A stretch of DNA of 64,000 nt from Rhodobacteraceae bacterium HIMB11. GTDB taxonomy: Bacteria > Pseudomonadota > Alphaproteobacteria > Rhodobacterales > Rhodobacteraceae. This document shows, in pieces, positions 18,544 to 27,561 of the stretch. Both the position numbers and the translations under genes were made by a program. The stretch covers positions 155,367-219,366 of the forward strand of contig AVDB01000007.1 of NCBI GenBank assembly GCA_000472185.1, in the 5' to 3' direction. Each line of letters starts with the position of its first letter. The stretch's first letter is position 1. The notes beneath the pieces were generated by a model, which was given only the letters and a program-made list of their open reading frames with translations, searched no databases and had not been told where the DNA came from.

Positions 18544-19176
18544 TCATCCACGCAGTTTACGCATGCCCCATGCAACGGTCCGGCAGATCAGGTAAAACAC
18601 CAATGCCGTGACAATCGTTGTCGCATAGAAATTCATGCGGCCGCCCATATCCATGTCATTCAGGAACGGATAGGTCAGGCCCGATGTTACACTGCCCACG
18701 GGGGTTTCGTTGAATGGACCGACCAACCCCTCTGTCCACACCACGAAGGCCACGGACAGCGCCACGGTCACGCCCATCCCTCGCAGCATTTGATCAAATG
18801 CGCGGGAAATAAACAGCGCCTCGATCAAAATAATCGCAGGTCCGATCAGGTGTAGGTAGTATTCCTGGAACCACACTGGCGTATTGTCCCCGTTCACCAG
18901 TGCAGGATCAATGAAGTACAGGCGCCAGTACAAAAACACCACCATGATGTTCAAAACTGCCGTGGCCGAAATGAACGTGGGATAGGTGTCGGATCGTCCA
19001 TTCCGCCGCGCGGCAAACAACAGATAATGCGCCACCATCGCAGCCGTCAGGCCCCAGATCGTGAGAAAGCGAAACTGAATGCCCCACGCACTGTAATCAT
19101 GTGTTGTGAACTGATAAATGAAATACCCTACCGCGAGAATAAGCGCAGCCTGAGAATAACGCAGTGCCGTAATGAT
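18544..19176 (-). CDS. Six-span membrane protein with a non-canonical start
   Basis: The first usable ATG/GTG in frame is at 19038, but the frame is open and clearly protein-like further up (TALRYSQAALIL, GYFIYQFTTHDYSAWG, RFLTIWGLTAAM), giving a first helix. A strong GGGGG sits 5 nt before an ATC-ATT pair at 19171-19176, where an ATG is expected, so initiation is at ATC or ATT, or the gene has lost its start. The body has about six hydrophobic helices, with YYLHLIGPAIILIEALF near the middle, vaguely like Pr6Pr/FAR-17a proteins; I do not claim that family. It lies 19 nt downstream of the DsbA-family gene, so likely co-transcribed. Confidence 0.6.
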   Translation of the reverse strand: MITALRYSQAALILAVGYFIYQFTTHDYSAWGIQFRFLTIWGLTAAMVAHYLLFAARRNGRSDTYPTFISATAVLNIMVVFLYWRLYFIDPALVNGDNTPVWFQEYYLHLIGPAIILIEALFISRAFDQMLRGMGVTVALSVAFVVWTEGLVGPFNETPVGSVTSGLTYPFLNDMDMGGRMNFYATTIVTALVFYLICRTVAWGMRKLRG

Positions 19177-19195
19177 GTTTACCCCCGTATCCCTG

Positions 19196-19948
19196 TTAAT
19201 CCTGACGCTTGGCCGCGACCAGTGATGTCATTGTGTCCAGGGACACTGCACCACGGACCAACTCGTCGTCGAATACAAATGTTGGGGTGCCGTTGATTTG
19301 CAGACGTGCCGCCAATAGCCGTGTTTCTGCGATTTCTTTCATCACGCTTTCTTGGTTCATTTGATCCAAAACTGCTTGATCGTCATGGCCTAAGATGGTT
19401 GCCAAACGGCGCAGAGTTTTTTCGTTGATGTCCCCGTTAAAGGTCAGCAATGTATCATACGTCGCTTTATAGGCTGCATCCCCGTGCAATTGTTTCACTG
19501 CCACTGCAAAGGCCGATGCCATTTCCGATGCTTCGCCAAGAACGGGGAATTCTTTGACGATGAAACGGATGTTGCCGTCTGCCTTGATCAATTCTTCCAC
19601 GGCGGTATGCGCGCGTTTACAATATCCGCAACGATAATCCATGAATTCCACAACGGTGATGTCGCCCTCAGGGTTGCCGCCAACATAGGAAAAGCCATCA
19701 TTGAAAATCGCATCTGCATTCGCCGCAACAAGGTTTAGGTCGGCTGCGGCCTCTGCCTGGGCCTCGCGCTGACGGAATACTTCAACAGCCTCGAAAATGG
19801 TTTCTGGGTTTTCCAATAGGTATTCACGCACTGCTTTGCCAAACGCCTCTTTTTCGTCTGCGCTCATGCTGTTTAAATCAAATGAATGTGCGGGCAGGGC
19901 CAGTCCAATCAGGGCTGCAAAAACTGTTTTGCGAAGCATCGTGTTCAA
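19196..19948 (-). CDS. DsbA-family periplasmic thiol-disulfide oxidoreductase
   Basis: 250 aa. A signal peptide (MLRKTVFAALIGLALPAHS) is followed by a helical N-terminal trimerisation-like segment, as in ScsC/Com1-type DsbA proteins. The thioredoxin fold has the CGYC active site in FMDYRCGYCKRAH near residue 113 and the cis-Pro motif NGTPTFVF near 218. Probably an oxidase or isomerase in the periplasm. It lies 16 nt after the M48 protease, so likely one operon of envelope quality-control genes. Confidence 0.9.
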   Translation of the reverse strand: MNTMLRKTVFAALIGLALPAHSFDLNSMSADEKEAFGKAVREYLLENPETIFEAVEVFRQREAQAEAAADLNLVAANADAIFNDGFSYVGGNPEGDITVVEFMDYRCGYCKRAHTAVEELIKADGNIRFIVKEFPVLGEASEMASAFAVAVKQLHGDAAYKATYDTLLTFNGDINEKTLRRLATILGHDDQAVLDQMNQESVMKEIAETRLLAARLQINGTPTFVFDDELVRGAVSLDTMTSLVAAKRQD

Positions 19949-19964
19949 TCCTTTGTGTGTTCGA

Positions 19965-21278
19965 TTAGCGAATATCTAAGACGTCTTGGGCGCGCTGCCA
20001 GCTGGGGGATCCAACAGGTAATCCAGCAGCGGCGCGATTTGCGTGCACTTTGGCATCCTTAATGCGGCCCCGCAATGCATAACGTTCCGCAGTGACAAGT
20101 GACGCCATGGCATGTTTGCCCAGTTTGGAATAGGCAACACCCAAATCACGCAACAGCGCGCTGTTGCGGAAATCACGCACGCGGGCCTGTTCCAAAATAT
20201 CCAAGGCCTGCGAAAATTTACCAGCCGCCAACAATGCGCGTCCATATCCCGCCAGAATAATCGCATCCTTGGGCCGTAAATCATGCGCCTTTTTATAGGC
20301 GCGTGCACTGTCGGAAAAGGCGCGGTTACGCATGTAGAGTTCGGCCTTTAGGTCCTGATAAAATGGATCATCAGGGCGCAGGGCAAGGGCGCGTTCAATG
20401 GATTGAATGGCGGATGTTAGGCTGCCCGCGCGTCCATGTGCGATGGCACTGCGCATATGTTCAATATCCTCGGAATGGCTGTCTTTGAACCGTCCCAAAG
20501 TCCATGACGGCGCACGTTGAAAGGCCGAGAGTTTGCCAACAACACGGGCGTGCCAATAGATCATGTCAGGATCGCTGGGCAAATCATCATGTGCCATGGC
20601 CATGGTTTCAACGCTGCGCATGCGATCACGGGTTAGGGGGTGGGATCGGACATAAGGGTCCTGTCGCCCGACAACCAAATTTTCCTGTCCCACAAAAAGA
20701 TCCAGTGTATCGACCATTCCCATGGGATTGATCCCCGAACGCACCATATAGCCAAGCGCAGATTGATCTGCCGAGCTTTCCTCGGCGCGGCTGTGTGATA
20801 GGAATTCACGTGTTGCACTGCCATGCACACCCAATGCGATCCCCGTGGCGGCCTCACCCGACCCGCTGGCCGCACCAACTGCAATCGCCAAGGCCGTGCC
20901 AAAATTGGCAGCATTTCTGCTAAGCTGCAACGCCTGACGGCGCCGGGCAATATGGCCGTTTGCAATATGCGCCGCCTCATGCGCGATGACGGATTGCAAC
21001 ATTTCGGGCGTTTTGGACCGCAAAATTAGTCCCGAATGTAAAAAGATATGACGCCGATCAATGACAAATGCATTCAGGCGATCATCATCCACCACCAAAA
21101 CTTTGATCGAAACGGGCGAAAGCCCCGCGGCAATCAGAACGGGTGAGGCAAGGCGCGAGAGGCCTTCCTCGATATCAGAATCACGCAAAAGCCCTGCGGA
21201 TTGCGCAATCTGTGCGCAGGTCATTAACGAAACAAAGGCAGCAAAGCGCAGAGAAAGCATGAGATTTGGAATAGCCAT
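19965..21278 (-). CDS. M48 metallopeptidase with TPR repeats (BepA-like)
   Basis: 437 aa periplasmic protease/chaperone of the BepA (YfgC) layout. A signal peptide is seen from ATG 21278 (MAIPNLMLSLRFAAFVSL), the zinc site HEAAHIANGH is near residue 105, the downstream SRAEESSADQ supplies the third ligand, and the C-terminal half carries TPR repeats (ALALRPDDPFYQDLKAEL, AHDLRPKDAIILAGYGRAL). BepA works with BAM and LptD in outer-membrane protein assembly. The start at 21278 is preferred (AAAGGTCA before it); the longer frame overlaps the divergent aminotransferase. Confidence 0.9.
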   Translation of the reverse strand: MAIPNLMLSLRFAAFVSLMTCAQIAQSAGLLRDSDIEEGLSRLASPVLIAAGLSPVSIKVLVVDDDRLNAFVIDRRHIFLHSGLILRSKTPEMLQSVIAHEAAHIANGHIARRRQALQLSRNAANFGTALAIAVGAASGSGEAATGIALGVHGSATREFLSHSRAEESSADQSALGYMVRSGINPMGMVDTLDLFVGQENLVVGRQDPYVRSHPLTRDRMRSVETMAMAHDDLPSDPDMIYWHARVVGKLSAFQRAPSWTLGRFKDSHSEDIEHMRSAIAHGRAGSLTSAIQSIERALALRPDDPFYQDLKAELYMRNRAFSDSARAYKKAHDLRPKDAIILAGYGRALLAAGKFSQALDILEQARVRDFRNSALLRDLGVAYSKLGKHAMASLVTAERYALRGRIKDAKVHANRAAAGLPVGSPSWQRAQDVLDIR

Positions 21279-21334
21279 TGACCTTTGTAAGTGAGATTGT
21301 GAAAACATCCAAGTGAAGGCCACTGTGGAATGAT

Positions 21335-22492
21335 GTGATGAAAAACTCAACCCGTGGAGCGGTTGCTCCCTTTATTGTGATGGATGTCATGGAAGCGGCG
21401 CGCCAAGCCGAGGAAGAGGGACGCCACATTATCCACATGGAAGTGGGTCAGCCCAGCACCGCCGCCCCACAAAAAGCCCTGCAATATCTGAAGGATAGCA
21501 TGGATCACGATTCTATGGGCTACACGGTGGCATTGGGGCTGCCAGCGCTTCGGCAAAAAATCGCTGGGCTATATGGGGAATGGTATAACGTTGATCTTGA
21601 TCCTGCCCGCGTTGTTATAACGCCGGGATCATCGGGGGCGTTTATCCTGTCGTTCACATCCCTGTTTGACGCAGGCGCACGTGTTGGGATTGGTGCGCCC
21701 GGGTATCCCAGTTATCGCCAAATTTTATGCGCACTGGATTTGGTGCCCGTTGATATTGAAACCCAGCCTAAAAATCGCCTGCAACCTGTTGCATCTGAAT
21801 TGGTAGGACAGGATTTGGCAGGGCTTTTGGTGGCCTCCCCCGCAAATCCAACGGGAACCATGCTGGATCGCGCGGCGCTCTCCTCATTGATCCACGCAAC
21901 CCAAGATGCAGGCGGCGCGTTTATCAGTGATGAAATTTATCACGGCATTGAATACGAGGCCAAAGCCGTCAGCGCATTGGAAATTACGGACGACTGTTAT
22001 GTGATTAACTCGTTTTCTAAATATTTCTCAATGACAGGCTGGCGCGTGGGTTGGATGGTGGTTCCCGAGGATCACATTCGTCAGGTCGAGCGGTTGGCCC
22101 AAAACATGTTCATCTGTTCTCCACATGCCAGTCAGCTGGCCGCATTGGCCGCCATGGATGCGCATGATGAGTTGCAAGAAAACCTAAACGTGTATCGCAA
22201 AAATCGCGCCATGATGATGGCGGGCCTGCCCAAAGCGGGGTTCACCAAATTTGCGCCCCCAGACGGGGCTTTTTATATGTATGTGGATGTGTCGGAATAT
22301 ACCGATGACAGCCTTGCCTTTTCCAAGCAGATTTTGGCAGAGGCGGGCGTGGCCCTAACGCCAGGATTGGATTTCGATCCTATGCGTGGGGCGGGAACCT
22401 TGCGGTTGTCCTACGCCCGTAGCACAGCGGACATTGAAGAGGGTCTATCAAGATTGGAAAAATTCATGCGAAAACATGAGTTTATTTCGTGA
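21335..22492 (+). CDS. Class I/II PLP aminotransferase
   Basis: 385 aa fold type I aminotransferase. VGQPSTAAP near 39 (substrate loop), YTVALGLPALRQKIA near 63, SPANPTGTML near 167, SDEIYHGIEY near 197, the PLP lysine in NSFSKYFSMTGWRVGW near 228, and the C-terminal Arg region TLRLSYARS near 363 are all present. Closest by motif to the aspartate/aromatic aminotransferase-like group; the amino acid substrate is undetermined. It overlaps amiC by 4 nt (GTGA). Confidence 0.9.
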   Translation: MMKNSTRGAVAPFIVMDVMEAARQAEEEGRHIIHMEVGQPSTAAPQKALQYLKDSMDHDSMGYTVALGLPALRQKIAGLYGEWYNVDLDPARVVITPGSSGAFILSFTSLFDAGARVGIGAPGYPSYRQILCALDLVPVDIETQPKNRLQPVASELVGQDLAGLLVASPANPTGTMLDRAALSSLIHATQDAGGAFISDEIYHGIEYEAKAVSALEITDDCYVINSFSKYFSMTGWRVGWMVVPEDHIRQVERLAQNMFICSPHASQLAALAAMDAHDELQENLNVYRKNRAMMMAGLPKAGFTKFAPPDGAFYMYVDVSEYTDDSLAFSKQILAEAGVALTPGLDFDPMRGAGTLRLSYARSTADIEEGLSRLEKFMRKHEFIS

Positions 22493-23688
22493 TCTTTCGG
22501 TTGCTCATAATCTTGATAATCTGGGCCCAAATGGGTCTGGCCCAAGAGGGATATTCCGCATTATCCCGCTTTATCCCAAATGGATCCTACGCCCGTGATG
22601 TGGTGTTTTCAGGCATCGAAATTCGCATTCAGCATTCCCAAGGTGTGCCATTTCGCATCTACACATTGGATGCGCCCAAACGTCTGATCTTGGAATTTAA
22701 TGCAGTCACCTTTGCGGGGCTTGAGGAAGACGTGTTTTTGCGCAGTCAGTCAATCACGGGCGTGCGCGCAGGGGCCTTAAAATCGGGTTGGTCGCGCATG
22801 GTTTTTGATTTGGCGCGCCCAATGTCGGTCGACAGCGCGGGTGTCACCGTGGCCTCAGAAACAGCACAGGCGGAATTGATCATTCGGTTGAGTAAAACGG
22901 ATGAGGAACGTTTTGCCGCCGCGGCCAAAAAACCAGCGGCACTGCAAACTGTCGTGACAACCCCGCGTGATGCATCAAATGCGGATCAGTTCGTGGTTGT
23001 GTTGGACCCTGGGCATGGTGGGATTGATCCGGGCGCCGTTGTGGGCGAGGCGCATGAGGCCGATTTGATGCTGTCCTTGACACGCGAAATCCGTGACATC
23101 CTACGCAAAAGCGATGGGGTGCAGGTGCATTTGACGCGGGATGAGGATGTTTTTGTCAGCCTAGAGGATCGCGTCAGCACCGCGCACGCGCTTTCGGCGG
23201 ATTTGTTCATATCGCTTCATGCGGATATCGTCACCGATGGTCAGGCCTTTGGGACAACGGTTTATACCCTATCTGAAACCGCCTCGGATGAGGCGACAGC
23301 CAAGTTGGCCCTGCGACATGATCGGGGTGAAATTCTGTTTGGAGTGGACCTGCGTGGTGCAGATGATGAGGTGTCGGGCATTTTGATTGATCTTGCGCGG
23401 CTCGAAACAACCCCACGGTCCAAGGAACTGGCAGGGGCTGTTGTGGATGCCGTATTGATGGAATTTGGCCGCGTGAATTCGCGCCCCATTCGGCATGCAA
23501 ATTTTTCGGTGCTAAAGGCGCCTGATATCCCCTCAATTCTGGTTGAGGCGGGATTTATGTCGTCAAAACAAGACCTTGAAAATTTAAAATCTCCTGAATG
23601 GCGCACACGTTTTTCACGTGCGTTGGTTGCGGGAATTTTGGATTGGTATCTGTCTGATGCAGCCCTTGCCCCCCTTCGGCGGCAGTAA
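22489..23688 (+). CDS. amiC: N-acetylmuramoyl-L-alanine amidase (AMIN + Amidase_3)
   Basis: 399 aa periplasmic zinc amidase that cleaves septal peptidoglycan. After a signal peptide, an AMIN domain (IRIQHSQGVPFRIYTLD...) targets the septum. The catalytic domain from about 165 has VVLDPGHGGIDPGAVG-like sequence (here LDPGHGGIDPGAVV), EADLMLSLTREI (zinc Glu), LFISLHADI (zinc His), and ILVEAGFMSS (catalytic Glu). It starts with GTG overlapping the aminotransferase stop. mrcA follows, giving a cell-wall gene pair. Confidence 0.93.
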   Translation: MIFRLLIILIIWAQMGLAQEGYSALSRFIPNGSYARDVVFSGIEIRIQHSQGVPFRIYTLDAPKRLILEFNAVTFAGLEEDVFLRSQSITGVRAGALKSGWSRMVFDLARPMSVDSAGVTVASETAQAELIIRLSKTDEERFAAAAKKPAALQTVVTTPRDASNADQFVVVLDPGHGGIDPGAVVGEAHEADLMLSLTREIRDILRKSDGVQVHLTRDEDVFVSLEDRVSTAHALSADLFISLHADIVTDGQAFGTTVYTLSETASDEATAKLALRHDRGEILFGVDLRGADDEVSGILIDLARLETTPRSKELAGAVVDAVLMEFGRVNSRPIRHANFSVLKAPDIPSILVEAGFMSSKQDLENLKSPEWRTRFSRALVAGILDWYLSDAALAPLRRQ

Positions 23689-23762
23689 CACGCAGGCAGT
23701 TGGAAAGAGTTTTGACGAATGTCGCTGTCCCCCCTATAAACACGAAAAAACGTGAGGGGCAC

Positions 23763-26312
23763 TTGGTTCGATTCATCTTATCCTTTTTTGGCGCGATCTT
23801 TACGACCATCACACTTGGTCTGATCGCCGCGGCCCTCACCATTGGGGCCGTGTTCTGGATGTATGGCCGCGATTTGCCCTCACACGCGTCATTGGCACAG
23901 TATAAACCCCCAACGATCAGCCGCATTTATTCGACCGAGGGGCGCATCATTGACGAATTCGCCAAGGAACGGCGTTTGTTCACACCAGCCGAGGAAATTC
24001 CTGTGATGATCAAACAGGCATTTATTTCGGCAGAGGATAAAAATTTCTATACCCATCCAGGTTATGACATCCGCGGGATCGCGGCGGCCTTTCGCGATGC
24101 AGCGGTGTCGCGTGGACGCAATGTGCGCGGGGCCTCGACCATCACCCAACAGGTGATGAAAAACTTTTTGCTGGATGGATCGCGCCGCGCCGAACGCAAG
24201 ATCAAGGAAATCATCCTTGCGACCCGGATCGAGGAAACCTTGGATAAGGAACAAATCCTTGAACTTTATCTCAATGAAATTTTCTTGGGTCAGAACTCCT
24301 ATGGTGTAACGGCCGCAGCACAAACCTATTTCAACAAAACGCTGGGGCAACTGGCCCCGCATGAGGCCGCGTTTTTGGCATCCCTTCCCAAGGCGCCCTC
24401 TGATTTTCACCCTGTGCGCCGCAAGGATCGTTTGTTGCAGCGGCGAAATTACGTGCTGCGCGAGATGTGGCAAAACGGATATCTGCCCGAGGATCAGTAT
24501 TTGGCCGAACGGGATATGCCCCTGTTGTCCGTGCAAAACGGGGATTTCGAAAGCTTTAAGGCATCGCTGCCCCCACGGGATTATTTTACCGATGAAATCC
24601 GCCGTCAGCTCAGCCGTGATTTTGGCGAGGACGAATTTTTCAGTGGTGGCATGACCGTGCGTGCCACGATTGATCCCGAAATGCAGGATGTCGCCGCCGT
24701 GGCGTTGCAACGTGCCTTGGAAACCTATGATCGCGCCCAAGGGGTCTGGCGGGGAACTGGGCAGAAAATTGATACGGACCTGATTGGGGATGACGCGGCG
24801 CTGCGCGCGGCCCTTCGTGCAGTCAACGTGCCGCGCAACATTGATCTGGACGGAAAATGGTATCCTGCGGTGGTAACCTTAATCGGGAATTCCGCCGCCC
24901 GTATCGTGATTGAGGATGTTCCAGATGACGAGGATGGACATTTCATTTTACGCGAGGACGTGAGATGGGCCAGCAAAAAGAAAGAGGACGGCACATTGGG
25001 ACCAGAGGCCAAGGTCGCTGGCGATTTGCTCGAACTGGGTGATGTCGTTTTGGTCCGTGAAATAAAAGACGCCGAGGGGACTTTCGAACGCTGGAGCCTG
25101 CGTCAAGTCAGTGAGGTGCAAGGCGCCTTTATGGCGATGGACGTCAACAGTGGACGAGTTCTGGCCATGCAGGGTGGCTTTGATTACTCAAACTCGGTTT
25201 ATAACCGCGCCACGCAGGCCGAACGCCAACCGGGGTCCAGTTTCAAACCCTTCGTTTATGCCGCTGCCTTGGATAGTGGCTATTCGCCCGCCACCATCGT
25301 TGTGGATGCGCCGATTGAAATTGACACACCACAGGGATTGTGGCGCCCGAAAAACTCATCCAACAAATTCTATGGCCCCACACCCCTGCGCACGGGCATC
25401 GAACAATCTAGAAACCTGATGACCATTCGTTTGGCCCAAGAGGTCAGCATGGATGTAATCGCCGATTATGCCGAAGGGTTCGGGGTTTATAAGGATATGG
25501 GACGTTTTCTTGCCAATTCACTGGGGGCCGAGGAAACCACATTGTTCAAAATGGTGGCGGCCTATGCGATGTTTGCAAATGGCGGGGAACGGGTGGAACC
25601 GACGCTGGTGGACCGTATTCAGGATCGCTATGGCAAAACCGTCTATCGTCACGATCAGCGCGTTTGTTTGGAATGTGGGGATGATCAACTGGCGGCAGGG
25701 CGCAGTCCATTGATCATTTCAAACCGCGAACGGGTGATGGATGAAATCACCGCCTATCAGCTGACCTCGATGATGGAGGGGGTCGTGGACCGCGGTACTG
25801 CGGCGGCAACTGTGAATTTGGACGTGGCGGCCGCCGGTAAAACGGGCACCACGAATGAGGCGCGCGATGTCTGGTTCGTTGGCTTTACATCCAATATCGT
25901 TGCGGGCTGCTACATCGGATATGACCGCCCATCCCCCTTGGGCAAGGGGGCAGGGGGCGGATCAACCTGCGGACCTGTATTCAACGAATTCATGCAATCG
26001 GCCATTCAGAAATACGGCGGTGGTGAATTCCGCATCCCAGATGGCGGCCAATTCATCAACATTGATCGCTTTTCAGGTGCACGCCTGTCAGAAGAGGCGG
26101 AGGGTGATCATGTTGTTGCCGAGTTTTTCCGTGAGGGCGAAGAACCCCTGTTTGGTGTGACATTTGATGGTGGTTTCGCCATGGGGTCGAATTTCGATCT
26201 GATCCAACCGGGCGAAGATGTGGTAAAACAGGTCACAACATCCACAGGCGGCGTTGCCGTCGTGGGCCCCAAGGCTACGATCGGGACCCTGTCCTCGGGC
26301 GGACTTTACTAA
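23763..26312 (+). CDS. mrcA: Penicillin-binding protein 1A
   Basis: About 849 aa bifunctional class A PBP. One N-terminal transmembrane helix (FGAIFTTITLGLIAAAL) is followed by the glycosyltransferase domain with EDKNFYTHPGYDIRGI and RGASTITQQVMKNF. An OB-like insert is followed by the transpeptidase with the catalytic Ser in PGSSFKPFVYAA, SxN-type EQSRNLM, and KTGTTNEARD. The start is the TTG at 23763 (GAGGGGC just before it); the frame is open for 21 codons further without a ribosome site. Directly downstream of amiC. Confidence 0.95.
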   Translation: MVRFILSFFGAIFTTITLGLIAAALTIGAVFWMYGRDLPSHASLAQYKPPTISRIYSTEGRIIDEFAKERRLFTPAEEIPVMIKQAFISAEDKNFYTHPGYDIRGIAAAFRDAAVSRGRNVRGASTITQQVMKNFLLDGSRRAERKIKEIILATRIEETLDKEQILELYLNEIFLGQNSYGVTAAAQTYFNKTLGQLAPHEAAFLASLPKAPSDFHPVRRKDRLLQRRNYVLREMWQNGYLPEDQYLAERDMPLLSVQNGDFESFKASLPPRDYFTDEIRRQLSRDFGEDEFFSGGMTVRATIDPEMQDVAAVALQRALETYDRAQGVWRGTGQKIDTDLIGDDAALRAALRAVNVPRNIDLDGKWYPAVVTLIGNSAARIVIEDVPDDEDGHFILREDVRWASKKKEDGTLGPEAKVAGDLLELGDVVLVREIKDAEGTFERWSLRQVSEVQGAFMAMDVNSGRVLAMQGGFDYSNSVYNRATQAERQPGSSFKPFVYAAALDSGYSPATIVVDAPIEIDTPQGLWRPKNSSNKFYGPTPLRTGIEQSRNLMTIRLAQEVSMDVIADYAEGFGVYKDMGRFLANSLGAEETTLFKMVAAYAMFANGGERVEPTLVDRIQDRYGKTVYRHDQRVCLECGDDQLAAGRSPLIISNRERVMDEITAYQLTSMMEGVVDRGTAAATVNLDVAAAGKTGTTNEARDVWFVGFTSNIVAGCYIGYDRPSPLGKGAGGGSTCGPVFNEFMQSAIQKYGGGEFRIPDGGQFINIDRFSGARLSEEAEGDHVVAEFFREGEEPLFGVTFDGGFAMGSNFDLIQPGEDVVKQVTTSTGGVAVVGPKATIGTLSSGGLY

Positions 26313-26410
26313 CGCAGTCATTTGACACCGATGCGCTGGTCATTCTGGCTTGTCAGCGCAGGGGCAGTTTTGTAAGACGCCAGAAAGATTTAAAACGGAT
26401 ACGAACCGAG

Positions 26411-27538
26411 ATGCGCGCAGACATTCAAAACATGGTCAACGAGATCAACAAATCGCTTGAGCTGTTGCGCCAGCGCATGGGGTGGGAAACAGTGAAACAT
26501 CGGCTGGAGGAATTCAACGCCCGTGTCGAAGATCCCGATCTGTGGAACGACCCTGAAAATGCCCAAAAATTGATGCGCGAACGGCAATCCCTGATTGATG
26601 CGGTGGAGGGGCATGACAACATGCAAACCGAACTGAACGACAACATCGAATTGATCGAACTGGGTGAAATGGAAGACGACCAAGACGTCATCAAAGATGC
26701 CGAAGCCGTGATTGAAGCCTTGGTAAAAACCGCCGCCGCCAAAGAGCTTGAGGCGTTGTTGAACGGGGAAGCAGATGCAAATGACACCTTCCTTGAGGTG
26801 CATTCAGGCGCAGGTGGCACCGAAAGCTGTGACTGGGCCTCAATGCTGGCGCGGATGTATGTGCGCTGGGCCGAAAAAAGCGGTTATAGCGTTGAAATGC
26901 AATCTGAAACCCCAGGCGAAGAGGCGGGGATCAAATCCGTCACCTATAAAATTTCGGGTCATAACGCCTATGGGTGGTTGAAATCAGAAAGTGGTGTGCA
27001 TCGCTTGGTGCGTATTTCCCCCTTTGACAGCGCTGCAAAACGGCACACATCATTTTGTTCGGTCTGGGTTTATCCCGTTGTGGACGACAACATTGATATC
27101 GAGGTAAACCCCGCCGATATTCGCATCGATACCTATCGCTCTTCTGGGGCGGGGGGACAGCACGTCAACACCACTGACTCTGCCGTGCGTATCACCCACC
27201 ACCCAACTGGGATCGTGGTGACCAGTTCGGAAAAATCCCAACATCAAAACCGCGATATCGCGATGAAGGCGTTGAAATCACGCCTGTATCAATTGGAATT
27301 GGACCGCCGCAATTCGGCCATCAACGAGGCCCATGAAAACAAGGGCGACGCAGGCTGGGGCAACCAAATCCGATCCTATGTTTTGCACCCCTATCAAATG
27401 GTCAAAGACCTGCGCACAAATCACGAAACATCCGACAGCAAGGGCGTTTTGGATGGCGATTTGGATGCCTTTATGGCGGCAACCTTGGCCATGGAAGTAT
27501 CGGGAAAATCCCGCGCCGAGGCGACAGCCACCGATTAA
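26411..27538 (+). CDS. prfB: Peptide chain release factor 2
   Basis: 375 aa, recognises UGA and UAA. The GGQ catalytic loop SSGAGGQHVNTTDSAVR is near 243, and the stop-codon recognition tripeptide SPF is in VRISPFDSAAKRH near 203. The frame is continuous from ATG 26411 with no in-frame UGA near codon 25, so the programmed frameshift used by E. coli prfB is absent, as in many alphaproteobacteria. Confidence 0.97.
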   Translation: MRADIQNMVNEINKSLELLRQRMGWETVKHRLEEFNARVEDPDLWNDPENAQKLMRERQSLIDAVEGHDNMQTELNDNIELIELGEMEDDQDVIKDAEAVIEALVKTAAAKELEALLNGEADANDTFLEVHSGAGGTESCDWASMLARMYVRWAEKSGYSVEMQSETPGEEAGIKSVTYKISGHNAYGWLKSESGVHRLVRISPFDSAAKRHTSFCSVWVYPVVDDNIDIEVNPADIRIDTYRSSGAGGQHVNTTDSAVRITHHPTGIVVTSSEKSQHQNRDIAMKALKSRLYQLELDRRNSAINEAHENKGDAGWGNQIRSYVLHPYQMVKDLRTNHETSDSKGVLDGDLDAFMAATLAMEVSGKSRAEATATD

Positions 27539-27561
27539 ACCCTAAATGCGGAGGGGTGAGG

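Noticed and set aside
26411..26500. Programmed frameshift in prfB
   Set aside because: No in-frame TGA or slippery CTT-TGA near codon 25; the frame is continuous.
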